Positions 42,805 through 51,195 of a stretch of DNA of 64,000 bases are shown in pieces. Position 1 is the first letter of the stretch; every line of letters starts with the position of its first letter. The stretch is from positions 62,001 through 126,000 of the forward strand of contig NZ_CP106735.1 in NCBI RefSeq assembly GCF_025639805.1, given 5' to 3'. This stretch comes from Reichenbachiella carrageenanivorans (lineage in GTDB: Bacteria; Bacteroidota; Bacteroidia; Cytophagales; Cyclobacteriaceae). The notes under the pieces are model-generated. The model was given only the letters and a program-made list of their open reading frames with translations, made no database searches and was not told the DNA's origin. The position numbers and the translations under genes are program-made.

Positions 42805-44008
42805 GATTCAAATCTTTAAATCGAAGCTTGAATTTTTGCGACAAGTGATAGTTGGTCATGTACCCCTTGTAGGTATACACTCCTTTCATAAACCATTTAT
42901 TTTCAAATATCATCTGATCCACTCCTCCACTATGCGCGATATTATTTAAAATAGGCGTGAAAATATTGCTAAGCACTTTAGTGGACGTACGCGGCACTTT
43001 CGAGGCAATATTGGGCACGCAATAATGTCGCACACCAAATTTTTCAAAGACAGGATTTTTTAGATTGGTAGGTCTTGAGGTCTCAAAACAGCCGCCCTCA
43101 TCTATACTCACATCCATCACCACCGCACTGCTTTTCATGGCTTTCACCATGTCCTCACTTACTATTTTCTTGAGTACGCCTTTGTCGGCACGTACAGCAC
43201 CAATCACTACATCGGCTTCCATGAGTGCTTTTTTGAGTGCTACCTGATCTATAGTGGAGGTAAATACAGGAGACGAAAGGATCTGCTTCAGCCTATGCAG
43301 CTTGTACAAATGACGATCAAACACCTTTACCGTTGCCCCTAACCCGAGAGACGTTCTGGCCGCATATTCGGCGACTGTGCCTGCTCCCAAAATCACCACA
43401 TTGGTAGGAGGCACCCCAGTGATACCGCCCAAAATCACACCTATACCACCTTGTGTAGCAGTCAGATACTCAGCAGCAGTAGGTATCACCACTGCTCCCA
43501 CGATCTCACTCATGGCACGTACGATAGGTAGCCCTCCTATTTGATCCTCAATAAATTCATACCCTATAGCAGTCGCTTTTTTGTCGTTGAGCATGGACAG
43601 ACGCTGACCCAGGTCCTTATCGGCATGGATAGTAGAAATGATAGTCTTTCCCATGCTCATCATTTCAATCTCCTCTTTGGTAGGAAATTCTACTTTCAGA
43701 ATCAAATCACTTTTAAACACCTCATTGGCACTGGTAGTGATATTTGCACCAGCATCGGTATATTCTTTGTCGAAGAAATTGGCGGTATCGCCAGTACCAG
43801 CCTCCATCAATACCCGGTGTCCTTGACTGGTCAGTGCACCTACGGCTTTGGGAGTGAGAGGCACTCTATTTTCGTATTTGGAATTTTCTTTAGGAATACC
43901 AATATTCAAAGATTGATTGGTGGAGCGAATAGCCGCCAACTTCTCTTGAGGATATAACTTAGACTCTTCTACCAGCGCGGATACGCTTCCCATCAAATGC
44001 TTATTCAT
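42782..44008 (-). CDS. ald: Alanine dehydrogenase
   Basis: NAD-dependent enzyme interconverting alanine with pyruvate and ammonia. The N-terminal catalytic part has IGIPKENSKYENRVPLTP, where Arg and the following Lys/His (STIHADKDLGQR) line the pyruvate site. The NAD-binding Rossmann fold begins VVILGAGTVAEYAART. 408 aa is about 35 longer than the B. subtilis enzyme, with a 30-residue N-terminal extension common in Bacteroidota. The related PntA subunit is less likely because the protein has no membrane tail. It overlaps the end of tsaE by eight bases at its start. Confidence 0.85.
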   Translation of the reverse strand: MNKHLMGSVSALVEESKLYPQEKLAAIRSTNQSLNIGIPKENSKYENRVPLTPKAVGALTSQGHRVLMEAGTGDTANFFDKEYTDAGANITTSANEVFKSDLILKVEFPTKEEIEMMSMGKTIISTIHADKDLGQRLSMLNDKKATAIGYEFIEDQIGGLPIVRAMSEIVGAVVIPTAAEYLTATQGGIGVILGGITGVPPTNVVILGAGTVAEYAARTSLGLGATVKVFDRHLYKLHRLKQILSSPVFTSTIDQVALKKALMEADVVIGAVRADKGVLKKIVSEDMVKAMKSSAVVMDVSIDEGGCFETSRPTNLKNPVFEKFGVRHYCVPNIASKVPRTSTKVLSNIFTPILNNIAHSGGVDQMIFENKWFMKGVYTYKGYMTNYHLSQKFKLRFKDLNLLMAARF

Positions 44009-44423
44009 GCTTGCTTAGGCTCACTATTCGATTCCTTTCTGCATCTAAGTTAATACTAATTTTTAGGTTTTTACTCGGTATGAGCGTGGGGATCTTCTCC
44101 GACCATTCGATAAAACAGGGGCGACCTGAATAGAAATACTCATCCGCGCCTATATCTACCGCTTCGACTTCACTTTCTATCCGATAAAAATCAAAATGAT
44201 AAAAATCTTCCCCTTGTGCATCTGCATACACATTGACCAAAGCAAAAGTGGGAGAACTGGTCTCGTCTACTATGCCTAATTGTTTGCAAATAGCTTTGAT
44301 CAAAGTGGTCTTGCCAGCCCCCATTTCTCCATCGAAAAGCCAAATGGTTTCGTTGCCAGCATATCGTATTATTTCTTGAGCCACCGCATCGATGTCACCC
44401 AAGTCTGCTAATGGTATTTGCAC
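44001..44423 (-). CDS. tsaE: tRNA N6-threonylcarbamoyladenosine modification ATPase TsaE
   Basis: Small ATPase of the t6A37 tRNA-modification complex (with TsaB and TsaD). Walker A is GEMGAGKTTLIKAI at 31-44, the switch segment ETSSPTFALVNVY and HFDFYRI follow, and FIEWSEK is the conserved C-terminal motif. 140 aa is normal. The start is GTG (44421-44423). Its stop lies within the beginning of ald, and it starts 8 bases after the porX stop, so porX-tsaE-ald read as one operon. Confidence 0.93.
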   Translation of the reverse strand: MQIPLADLGDIDAVAQEIIRYAGNETIWLFDGEMGAGKTTLIKAICKQLGIVDETSSPTFALVNVYADAQGEDFYHFDFYRIESEVEAVDIGADEYFYSGRPCFIEWSEKIPTLIPSKNLKISINLDAERNRIVSLSKHE

Positions 44424-44430
44424 TGTTTTG

Positions 44431-45990
44431 TTAACTCTTTGGTGTCAAATGTATCAAAGGCACAATCATTTCTTCCATGGAGATACCTCCGTGCTGAAAG
44501 GTGTCTTTGTAATAATTGACAAAATGATTGTAATTATTTGGATAGACAAAGAAATCATCTTTCATTCCAAAAATATAGGAGCTTGATACATTTTCTTTTG
44601 GCAAATGTAGCTCCTCTGGATTTCTGCAAATAAACACACCACTGGTATCGTCTACATTGAGGTTTTTACCCACTTTGTAGCGAAGGTTTGTGTTTGTTTT
44701 TTTATCCCCTACGATCTTATAAGGTTTCTTCACCCGAATAGTACCATGATCCGTAGTGATCACCACTTTCACATCTTTTTGCGAAAGAATCTGAAGTAAT
44801 TCTAATAGGGTAGAATGCTTGAACCAAGACAAGGTAAGCGAGCGATACGCCGACTCATCTGGTGCCAACTCTCGGATCATTTTGATATCCGTTCGTGCAT
44901 GTGAGAGTACATCTATAAAGTTGTAAACAATCGCATTCAAATCATTGTTGAGCATATTATTCACATTGGCTACCAACTGCCTGCCCTGCTGCTTTTGCAG
45001 AATCTTGTGGTACGAAAAGCTAATATCATGATTGTTACGCTTCAAATTCCTACTCAAAAACTCTTCTTCCTGCATATTTTTGCCCTCTTCTCCATCTTCA
45101 CTTATCCAGATGTCGCTATGCTTTTTAGCCATTTCGTCTGGCAGCATGCCGCTAAAAATAGAATTCCGAGAATAAGCGGTAGTTGTAGGCAAAGTTGCAT
45201 AAAAAGGCACTTCCTTTTCCACGTTATAATATTCCGAAATGATCGGCTCCAATATCTCCCATTGATCGTATCTAAGGTTGTCAATCAAAAAGAAAAATAC
45301 AGGCTTCTTTTCCTCTAACAGAGGAAAAACCTGCTCTCTCATGATCCGGTGTGATAACAACGGCTTCTCTGTGTTCGGGTCATTGAGCCAGCTGGCATAG
45401 TTAGAGGTGATAAATTGACAAAATTCTGAGTTGGCCTCGTCTTTTTGCATAGTAAGCACTTCGGCCATGGCACGCTCCTCGGTATCGTCTATTTCGAGTT
45501 CCCAATACACCATCTTCTTATATACATCTATCCATTCCTGAAAATCGAGATTTTCATTCACAGCCATACTGATGTTTCGAAAGTCCTGCTGGTAATTCAT
45601 ATTGGTCTTTTCCGTGACCAACCTTTTATTGTCCAGTATTTTCTTGACCGAAAGCAAAATTTGATTAGGGTTCAATGGCTTGATTAAGTAATCTGCGATT
45701 TTGGCTCCGATCGCCTCCTCCATGATTTGCTCTTCTTCACTTTTGGTAATCATCACCACTGGCACATTCGGATGGCTGGTTTTGATTTCTGCCAAGGTCT
45801 CCAACCCCGTCAGGCCAGGCATGTTCTCGTCGAGAAAGATCACATCGAAGACATTGCGACTCATTTCGTCCAAAGCATCAGAGCCACTATTGACAGGTGT
45901 CACGTTATAGCCTTTGTTATTCAAAAAAAGGATATGAGGTTTTAAAAGATCAATCTCATCATCAGCCCATAATATTTCATAATTTCGCAT
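44431..45990 (-). CDS. porX: PorX: response regulator with PglZ/alkaline-phosphatase-like domain
   Basis: Regulator of type IX secretion in Bacteroidota. The receiver domain (1-120) has phosphoacceptor D54 (IFLDENMPG) and K104 (YLIKPLNP). A helical linker runs to about 220, then a PglZ domain of the alkaline-phosphatase superfamily with metal and catalytic residues D237 (LIDNLRYD), T271 (LPTTTAYSRNS), D360 and H364 (IDVLSHARTD) and D414/H415 (TTDHG). All are intact, so it should be an active phosphodiesterase; the Porphyromonas and Flavobacterium proteins are reported to act on oligonucleotides. No porY kinase or T9SS structural gene is adjacent. At 519 aa it is full length. Confidence 0.92.
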   Translation of the reverse strand: MRNYEILWADDEIDLLKPHILFLNNKGYNVTPVNSGSDALDEMSRNVFDVIFLDENMPGLTGLETLAEIKTSHPNVPVVMITKSEEEQIMEEAIGAKIADYLIKPLNPNQILLSVKKILDNKRLVTEKTNMNYQQDFRNISMAVNENLDFQEWIDVYKKMVYWELEIDDTEERAMAEVLTMQKDEANSEFCQFITSNYASWLNDPNTEKPLLSHRIMREQVFPLLEEKKPVFFFLIDNLRYDQWEILEPIISEYYNVEKEVPFYATLPTTTAYSRNSIFSGMLPDEMAKKHSDIWISEDGEEGKNMQEEEFLSRNLKRNNHDISFSYHKILQKQQGRQLVANVNNMLNNDLNAIVYNFIDVLSHARTDIKMIRELAPDESAYRSLTLSWFKHSTLLELLQILSQKDVKVVITTDHGTIRVKKPYKIVGDKKTNTNLRYKVGKNLNVDDTSGVFICRNPEELHLPKENVSSSYIFGMKDDFFVYPNNYNHFVNYYKDTFQHGGISMEEMIVPLIHLTPKS

Positions 45991-46084
45991 ATTGTATATT
46001 TCTTTGAATAATTCGAATGTCTATTTGAAAGAAGTTTCAAAATAAGGGAAACCCTGCGCAACTACCTACTAATCGTATCTCAAT

Positions 46085-47314
46085 TTGACGACTAACAGAA
46101 ACAAAATCATCAACGATCCGGTCTATGGATTTATCACCATACCCAACGATCTGATTTTTGAAATCATCGAGCATCCCTACTTCCAACGCCTACGGCAGAT
46201 CAAACAGCTCGGACTCACGGGACTCATTTACCCTGGTGCATTGCATACACGTTTTCATCACGCTATAGGTTCAATGTATTTGATGCAGCAAGCGTTGTAT
46301 AGCTTGCGATCAAAAAGAGTAGAAATTTCCGATCAAGAATTTGAAGCTTGCCTGATTGCCATATTGCTACACGATATCGGACATGGGCCATTCTCTCATA
46401 CACTAGAGTTTAACCTGCTCAACAACGTCACACACGAGAAAATTTCCGTACTGTTTTTTGAAAGGCTCAACCAGGAATTTAACGGTGCGCTGGACATGGC
46501 ACTGCAAATATTCACCAACCAATACCACCGCAAGTTTTTTCACCAGCTCGTCTCTAGCCAGCTGGACATCGATCGGTTGGATTATCTAAAACGCGACAGT
46601 TATTTCACTGGCGTCTCAGAGGGACACATCGGCTCTGAACGTATCATCAACATGCTCAACGTAAAAGATGACGAAATAGTAGTCGAAGAAAAAGGAATCT
46701 ATAGCATCGAAAACTTCCTGAGTGCCCGAAGGCTCATGTACTGGCAAGTGTATCTGCACAAAACCGCCGTAAGTGCAGAAGAAATGCTCATCAACCTGAT
46801 CAAACGCGCCAAATACCTCACACAGCAAGGTCTACATATAGAAGCCACTCCTCCGTTGAAGATATTGCTTGAACGCAACATCGGGATAAAACATTTCAAA
46901 GAAGACCCAGAAGTACTAAACACCTTTGCGCTACTAGACGATAGTGACATTTGGGGATCTATGAAATTTTGGCGAACGCATGAAGACAAAGTATTGTCTG
47001 GTCTAAGCACCAAACTCATCGAGCGTAAGATTTTTAAAATCATCCTGGCCAGCGAAAAGCCATTAGAGGAATGGGTAGATACATTGAAAGACAAAGTTCA
47101 ACATAGATTTCAACTTTCAAACGAGGAACTAGCTTTTTACACCAGCGCTGGTCAGATCAGCAACTCTGCCTACATATCCAGCGGACAAAAAATCAAAATA
47201 CTCACAAAAAAAGGACTCGCACTAGACATCGTAAAAGCCACGGATTTACCAAACATTAAAGCCATGAGCAAGATTGTGACCAAGCACTTTTTCTGTTGGC
47301 CAGAGATGGATTGA
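46085..47314 (+). CDS. HD-domain phosphohydrolase (dGTPase/YdhJ-like)
   Basis: A 409-aa metal-dependent phosphohydrolase. The HD-site ligands are visible: FHHAIGS (H58/H59), LLHDIGHGPFSHTLE (H96, D97, H100) and a later Asp in SQLDIDRLDYLKRDS. The opening NDPVYGFITIP and QRLRQIKQLG match the COG1078 group of dNTP triphosphohydrolase-like proteins. The start is a TTG at 46085; an in-frame stop lies just upstream and no ATG precedes the conserved N-terminus, so the start is well supported. It is divergent from porX by 94 bases. A 7-bp hairpin without T-run follows. Confidence 0.85.
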   Translation: MTTNRNKIINDPVYGFITIPNDLIFEIIEHPYFQRLRQIKQLGLTGLIYPGALHTRFHHAIGSMYLMQQALYSLRSKRVEISDQEFEACLIAILLHDIGHGPFSHTLEFNLLNNVTHEKISVLFFERLNQEFNGALDMALQIFTNQYHRKFFHQLVSSQLDIDRLDYLKRDSYFTGVSEGHIGSERIINMLNVKDDEIVVEEKGIYSIENFLSARRLMYWQVYLHKTAVSAEEMLINLIKRAKYLTQQGLHIEATPPLKILLERNIGIKHFKEDPEVLNTFALLDDSDIWGSMKFWRTHEDKVLSGLSTKLIERKIFKIILASEKPLEEWVDTLKDKVQHRFQLSNEELAFYTSAGQISNSAYISSGQKIKILTKKGLALDIVKATDLPNIKAMSKIVTKHFFCWPEMD

Positions 47315-47359
47315 TCCCTACTGAAAAACTAACCTTACACTAAGCAGAAGACAACCTCT

Positions 47360-47380
47360 CGAATAGACAATCACTATTCG
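47360..47380 (+). other. Small hairpin after the HD gene
   Basis: CGAATAG (47360-47366) pairs with CTATTCG (47374-47380), 45 bases after the HD stop. There is no T-run, so it is a possible RNA 3' end or processing site. Confidence 0.35.
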
Positions 47381-47424
47381 GCAAGCCAGCGGACTTCGAA
47401 ATTTAGCCTGCACCTTCAATTCTT

Positions 47425-47438
47425 GTAGAAAATTCTAC
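47425..47438. promoter_or_regulatory. Near-palindrome upstream of the FabZ gene
   Basis: GTAGAA-AA-TTCTAC, 48 bases before the ATG of the fabZ-like gene. It could be an operator; no regulator is known for it here. Confidence 0.3.
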
Positions 47439-47486
47439 TAAATTGCCGACTTCAAATCAAATCAAATAATTGTTAATAATATTAGA

Positions 47487-47975
47487 ATGGAAAAATCCGA
47501 ATCAGTAGTTCCGGCATATGATCCAACGATGCCAGCGGCTTTTGACATCAATCAAATCACTAAAATATTACCTCATCGCTACCCTTTTCTTTTGATCGAC
47601 AAGATCTTCTACAAAGACGACACCACGGTAGCAGGTATCAAAAACGTAACCTTCAACGAGCCCTTCTTTCAAGGACACTTTCCTGACAATCCCGTCATGC
47701 CAGGTGTATTACAGATAGAAGCGATGGCACAGATCGGTGGTATACTGGTACTCACTTCAGTACCAGACCCTGAAAACTACTGGGCATACTTCTTAGGTGT
47801 TGAAAAATTCAAATTCAGAAAAATGGTACTACCAGGCGACACACTAGAGATTCAGTGCGAGCTTCTAGCACCAATCAGAAGAGGTATTGCCAAAATGAAA
47901 GGAACTGCTAAAGTAGCAGGCAAAGTGGTCTGCCAAGGTGAAATGACTGCCACTATAGTAAGAAAAGACGCCTAA
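47487..47975 (+). CDS. fabZ: 3-hydroxyacyl-ACP dehydratase, FabZ type
   Basis: Hotdog-fold dehydratase of fatty-acid synthesis. The catalytic His lies in FFQGHFPDNPVMPGVLQIEAMAQ-like sequence (QGHFPDNPVMPG, then the Glu in QIEAMAQIGG). In most Bacteroidota FabZ is the C-terminal half of a fused LpxC-FabZ protein; this 162-aa protein begins with YDPTMPAAFDINQITKILP, which looks like the linker and start of that fused half, yet it has its own ATG and no LpxC sequence upstream (47315-47486). So it is a split or duplicated form. The paralogue of LpxC, if any, must be elsewhere. Confidence 0.9.
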   Translation: MEKSESVVPAYDPTMPAAFDINQITKILPHRYPFLLIDKIFYKDDTTVAGIKNVTFNEPFFQGHFPDNPVMPGVLQIEAMAQIGGILVLTSVPDPENYWAYFLGVEKFKFRKMVLPGDTLEIQCELLAPIRRGIAKMKGTAKVAGKVVCQGEMTATIVRKDA

Positions 47976-48082
47976 AACATCGTAAACCTAGATTTTTATT
48001 AAAAAAAGGAACTACTCATTCCAATTTTAAATTTTAATAGAATTTATAGAACGGTTATTTAGGTATAATATCTAAAAAGATA

Positions 48083-48090
48083 TATTTTTG
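48083..48090 (+). promoter_or_regulatory. Possible -7 element for the 155-aa lipoprotein
   Basis: TATTTTTG matches TANNTTTG 40 bases upstream of the ATG at 48131. The surrounding 47976-48130 is otherwise AT-rich without structure. Confidence 0.3.
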
Positions 48091-48130
48091 ACAGATTAGG
48101 ATTTTATAAATTTTAAAAAACACAACAACA

Positions 48131-48598
48131 ATGAAACATTTTTCAAACATTTTAAAGTACTCACTGTTCCTATCACTCGTAGTAGCCATAGTGAGCTGTG
48201 GAGGTAGCGATGATGATCCAGCGCCAAGCCCAGACGAGCTTATAGCAATTGCTGAAGCTTTAACAAAAGGTGAAGCATCTTTCAAATCAGTATCAGAGCC
48301 TACAGATGCAACTGAGTTAGACTGGTCTAATTTGGTAGTAAAGTTCAATGGTGGCGTTGATGGTGGTACTTATACTACTACCGGATCTGCTAATGCGAAC
48401 GTATGGCCAGCTAGTGGTACATGGACTTTCAAGGATGACACTGGTAAAACGCTTGTAAGAGATGGCTCAACAGACGTGACTGTAGCGGTGTCTGCTACTG
48501 AGTTGAATACTACATTTACGGTAGTACAGCCAGAAACTGCACGTACTAAAGTAGTTGGAGGTGAGTGGTCTTTCGCATTATCATTCCCTGCGGAATAA
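48131..48598 (+). CDS. Small beta-rich lipoprotein of unknown function
   Basis: A 155-aa lipoprotein. The signal peptide ends AIVSC (Cys23), followed by GGSDDDPAPSPDE, the Gly/Asp-rich spacer typical of Bacteroidota surface lipoproteins. The rest is Thr/Val-rich with beta-strand character (GGTYTTTGSANANVW, WTFKDDTGKTLVRDG). The segment ending GGEWSFALSFPAE suggests a small beta sandwich, such as the lipocalin-like or BACON-like lipoproteins, but no family is certain. It has its own promoter-like box and an intrinsic terminator, so it is probably an abundant single-gene transcript. Confidence 0.72.
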   Translation: MKHFSNILKYSLFLSLVVAIVSCGGSDDDPAPSPDELIAIAEALTKGEASFKSVSEPTDATELDWSNLVVKFNGGVDGGTYTTTGSANANVWPASGTWTFKDDTGKTLVRDGSTDVTVAVSATELNTTFTVVQPETARTKVVGGEWSFALSFPAE

Positions 48599-48618
48599 TA
48601 GATTATAAAAATTCATAC

Positions 48619-48650
48619 AAAACCTCTTGGGCTAGCTCAAGAGGTTTTTT
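48619..48650 (+). terminator. Terminator of the 155-aa lipoprotein gene
   Basis: AAAACCTCTTG (48619-48629) pairs with CAAGAGGTTTT (48638-48648), loop of eight bases, followed by more T. A classic intrinsic terminator 20 bases after the stop. Confidence 0.85.
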
Positions 48651-48706
48651 TGTGTCTAGCCATTTTTTGGCCTTTTAAAAACTCGTAGCTTTAAAAAAAG
48701 AAAAAC

Positions 48707-49660
48707 ATGAAAACATACTCATTAAGCAACGGCGACCAGATGCCAGCTCTAGGCCTAGGCACTTGGAAATCCGAAACAGGCGAAGTATACAAAGCCATCC
48801 GTACCGCCATCTCCGTAGGCTATCGTCACTTTGACTGTGCCTATTTTTATCAAAACGAAGTGGAAATAGGCAGTGCCTTTAACGACGCCATCACAGCTGG
48901 AGATGTAAAACGCGAAGAACTCTGGATCACATCCAAACTCTGGAACACCCACCACAAACAAACTGATGTAAAAGAATGTCTGGACATTACGCTACAATCG
49001 CTACAATTAGACTACCTAGACCTGTACCTCATCCACTGGCCAGTGGCACACAAAAAAGAGGTCGCCTTTCCCCAAGACAGCAGTGGCCTGGTTAGTCTAA
49101 AAGACATCCCGCTCAGCGAAACATGGAAAGGCATGGAAGACGTGTTGGATGCAGGCCTAACTAAACACATCGGAGTAGCTAATTTTAGCATTAAAAAAAT
49201 CAGTACCCTCAACGAAACAGCGAAGCACAAGATAGAAGTGAATCAAATAGAATTGCACCCGCTTTTGCAACAACAAGCACTGTTAGACTACTGCTCCAAG
49301 GAAAATATCATTCTGACCGCCTACTCTCCACTTGGCTCTAGAGACCGTGCAGCTCAACTAAAAGCGGCCAACGAACCCGATATGTTTGAGCTCCCAATCA
49401 TCAAAGCACTCGCCGATAAACATAACTGTTCGCCAGCACAAATTCTGATCGCTTGGGCCATCAATCGTGATACAGTGGTGATACCCAAGTCTACCAACGA
49501 AGCCAGAATGAAACAAAATCTAGAAGCAGCAAAGCTACAACTGCCTGCCGAAGACATGCAGCAGATCAGCACGCTAGACAAGCATTATAGATATGTGACT
49601 GGTGCCTTTTTCGCACAACCAGGTTCAGACTACACCGTAGCCAACCTCTGGGACGAATAA
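48707..49660 (+). CDS. Aldo/keto reductase
   Basis: A 317-aa NAD(P)H-dependent carbonyl reductase. The catalytic tetrad is complete: D43 (FDCAYFY), Y48, K77 (WITSKLW) and H110 (YLIHWPV). The cofactor-binding end has VVIPKSTNEARMKQN, which favours NADPH. Sequence style is that of the AKR1/AKR3-like group (aldehyde or alditol reductases); the substrate is unknown. It is a single gene between two hairpins. Confidence 0.92.
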   Translation: MKTYSLSNGDQMPALGLGTWKSETGEVYKAIRTAISVGYRHFDCAYFYQNEVEIGSAFNDAITAGDVKREELWITSKLWNTHHKQTDVKECLDITLQSLQLDYLDLYLIHWPVAHKKEVAFPQDSSGLVSLKDIPLSETWKGMEDVLDAGLTKHIGVANFSIKKISTLNETAKHKIEVNQIELHPLLQQQALLDYCSKENIILTAYSPLGSRDRAAQLKAANEPDMFELPIIKALADKHNCSPAQILIAWAINRDTVVIPKSTNEARMKQNLEAAKLQLPAEDMQQISTLDKHYRYVTGAFFAQPGSDYTVANLWDE

Positions 49661-49662
49661 CT

Positions 49663-49705
49663 AATACTCGCGAACAGGACTTGTATAGCCTTGTTCGCGA
49701 GTATT
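49663..49705. terminator. Hairpin after the aldo/keto reductase
   Basis: Perfect 14-bp stem AATACTCGCGAACA (49663-49676) with TGTTCGCGAGTATT (49692-49705), loop of 15 bases, right after the stop codon. No T-run follows, so it may stabilise the 3' end or act as a Rho-type stop. Confidence 0.5.
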
Positions 49706-49838
49706 ACATTCCTGTGCGCTCAGAGACCTAAACCCTCCATTCAGCGAATAGCTTTTAAGTCTCCCCATATATAATTTACCTTTCGAAGGTAAAGGCATGA
49801 TAAATCCCCTATTCATCTTTTTTAAAAAAAAATTATAT

Positions 49839-50960
49839 ATGAATACCTCAAAACACTTAACAATCCTCTTAGCCCTGTTTTGGGCAGCTTGTAGTCCCAA
49901 AGAAACCACTACTCAAGAAAGCAGTACTGCTGCATCCGACGAATCGCTCGACATCATCGCATACTATAGCGGCAATGGGGCCGATATATCCAAGTACCCC
50001 ATTGAAAAACTAGATCAGATCATCTACAGCTTCCTACATTTGAAAGGCAATAAGCTTGCGATCGATAACGTCGAAGATAGTGTATTTCTCCTCCAAATCA
50101 CTGCACTCAAAAAGCAATACCCAGACTTGAAAGTACTAGTCTCCCTTGGTGGCTGGGGTGGCTGCGAGACCTGCTCTCCCGTCTTTGAAACCGAAGAAAA
50201 CCGTCAAGCTTTTGCAGTATCAGTAGTAGATATTCTCAAGACCTATGATGCTGACGGCATAGATCTAGACTGGGAGTATCCTGGGATAGAAGGCTTTCCT
50301 GGTCATGCCTACAAGCCAGAAGACAAGCAGAACTTTACGGCACTAGTCCGAGCAATCCGTACTGCCATGGGCAACGACTACGAATTAAGTTTTGCAGCTG
50401 GAGGGTTTAAAAAATTCCTAACAGAGTCCGTAGAATGGGACAAGGTAATGCCGCTACTTGATCGCGTCAACCTGATGTCATACGACTTGATCAACGGATA
50501 CAGCACAGAGACTGGCCATCATACCGCGCTGTATGCTAATCCTAATCAGGAAGTATCCACAGATTTTGCAGTGCAGTATTTAGACGCCATCGGCGTGCCG
50601 CTCAGCAAAGTGGTCATTGGTGCCGCATTTTACGCTCGCATCTGGGAAAATGTACCAGCAGAAAATAAGGGACTGTATCAATCTGGCACTTTCCTCAAGG
50701 GCATTGGCTACCTTGATCTTGACAGCACACTTTCTGCTGACAACGGATTCGAAATATACTGGGACTCTACTACCCATGCTCCGTATGCATACAGCGAAAC
50801 ATTAAGACAGTTTGTGACCTACGACAACTCTCAATCGCTAGCGGCCAAGGTGCAATATGCCAAGAATAAAAAACTTGGTGGAATCATGTTTTGGGAATTG
50901 ATGAACGATAAAAAAGAAGATGGACTGTTGGACGCTTTATACAAAGCCACTAACAAATAA
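49839..50960 (+). CDS. GH18 chitinase-like lipoprotein
   Basis: A secreted glycoside hydrolase family 18 enzyme, acting on chitin or other N-acetylglucosamine polymers. The frame opens at 49797, but the ATG at 49839 gives a clean lipoprotein signal (TILLALFWAAC, Cys18), so that start is used (373 aa). The TIM-barrel catalytic motif DGIDLDWEYPG at 139-149 is complete, with E146 as acid/base and D142/D144 in place, and SLGGWGGCETC is the substrate-side SxGG motif. MSYDLING is the later MxYD motif. There is no carbohydrate-binding module. The enzyme should face the periplasm or cell surface. The 178 bases before the ATG hold a hairpin. Confidence 0.9.
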   Translation: MNTSKHLTILLALFWAACSPKETTTQESSTAASDESLDIIAYYSGNGADISKYPIEKLDQIIYSFLHLKGNKLAIDNVEDSVFLLQITALKKQYPDLKVLVSLGGWGGCETCSPVFETEENRQAFAVSVVDILKTYDADGIDLDWEYPGIEGFPGHAYKPEDKQNFTALVRAIRTAMGNDYELSFAAGGFKKFLTESVEWDKVMPLLDRVNLMSYDLINGYSTETGHHTALYANPNQEVSTDFAVQYLDAIGVPLSKVVIGAAFYARIWENVPAENKGLYQSGTFLKGIGYLDLDSTLSADNGFEIYWDSTTHAPYAYSETLRQFVTYDNSQSLAAKVQYAKNKKLGGIMFWELMNDKKEDGLLDALYKATNK

Positions 50961-51048
50961 ATTATCACAACAGACAACAGCTGTGTCAAAGGATCAAAAA
51001 CAGCCTCTAACAGCACCTTATTAGGCTTTTGATACCACTGTTTTCTAC

Positions 51049-51068
51049 TTTACACGATATGGTGTAAA
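51049..51068. promoter_or_regulatory. Palindrome between chitinase and lipoprotein genes
   Basis: TTTACAC-GATATG-GTGTAAA: seven-base arms (51049-51055 and 51062-51068) with a six-base centre. It lies 89 bases after the chitinase stop and 128 bases before the next ATG, which suits an operator or a small RNA hairpin. The rest of 50961-51195 shows nothing else. Confidence 0.35.
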
Positions 51069-51195
51069 TAATAGACATCAAAGCATGCTTATGTATTTGG
51101 ATCAAGTCAATCAAAATAACCAATTGGCTTTATTTTTCTGATTCATTCTTTTAAATTGCCCCCTTTGTTAAGAGATACGATCAAAAATCTATTCC

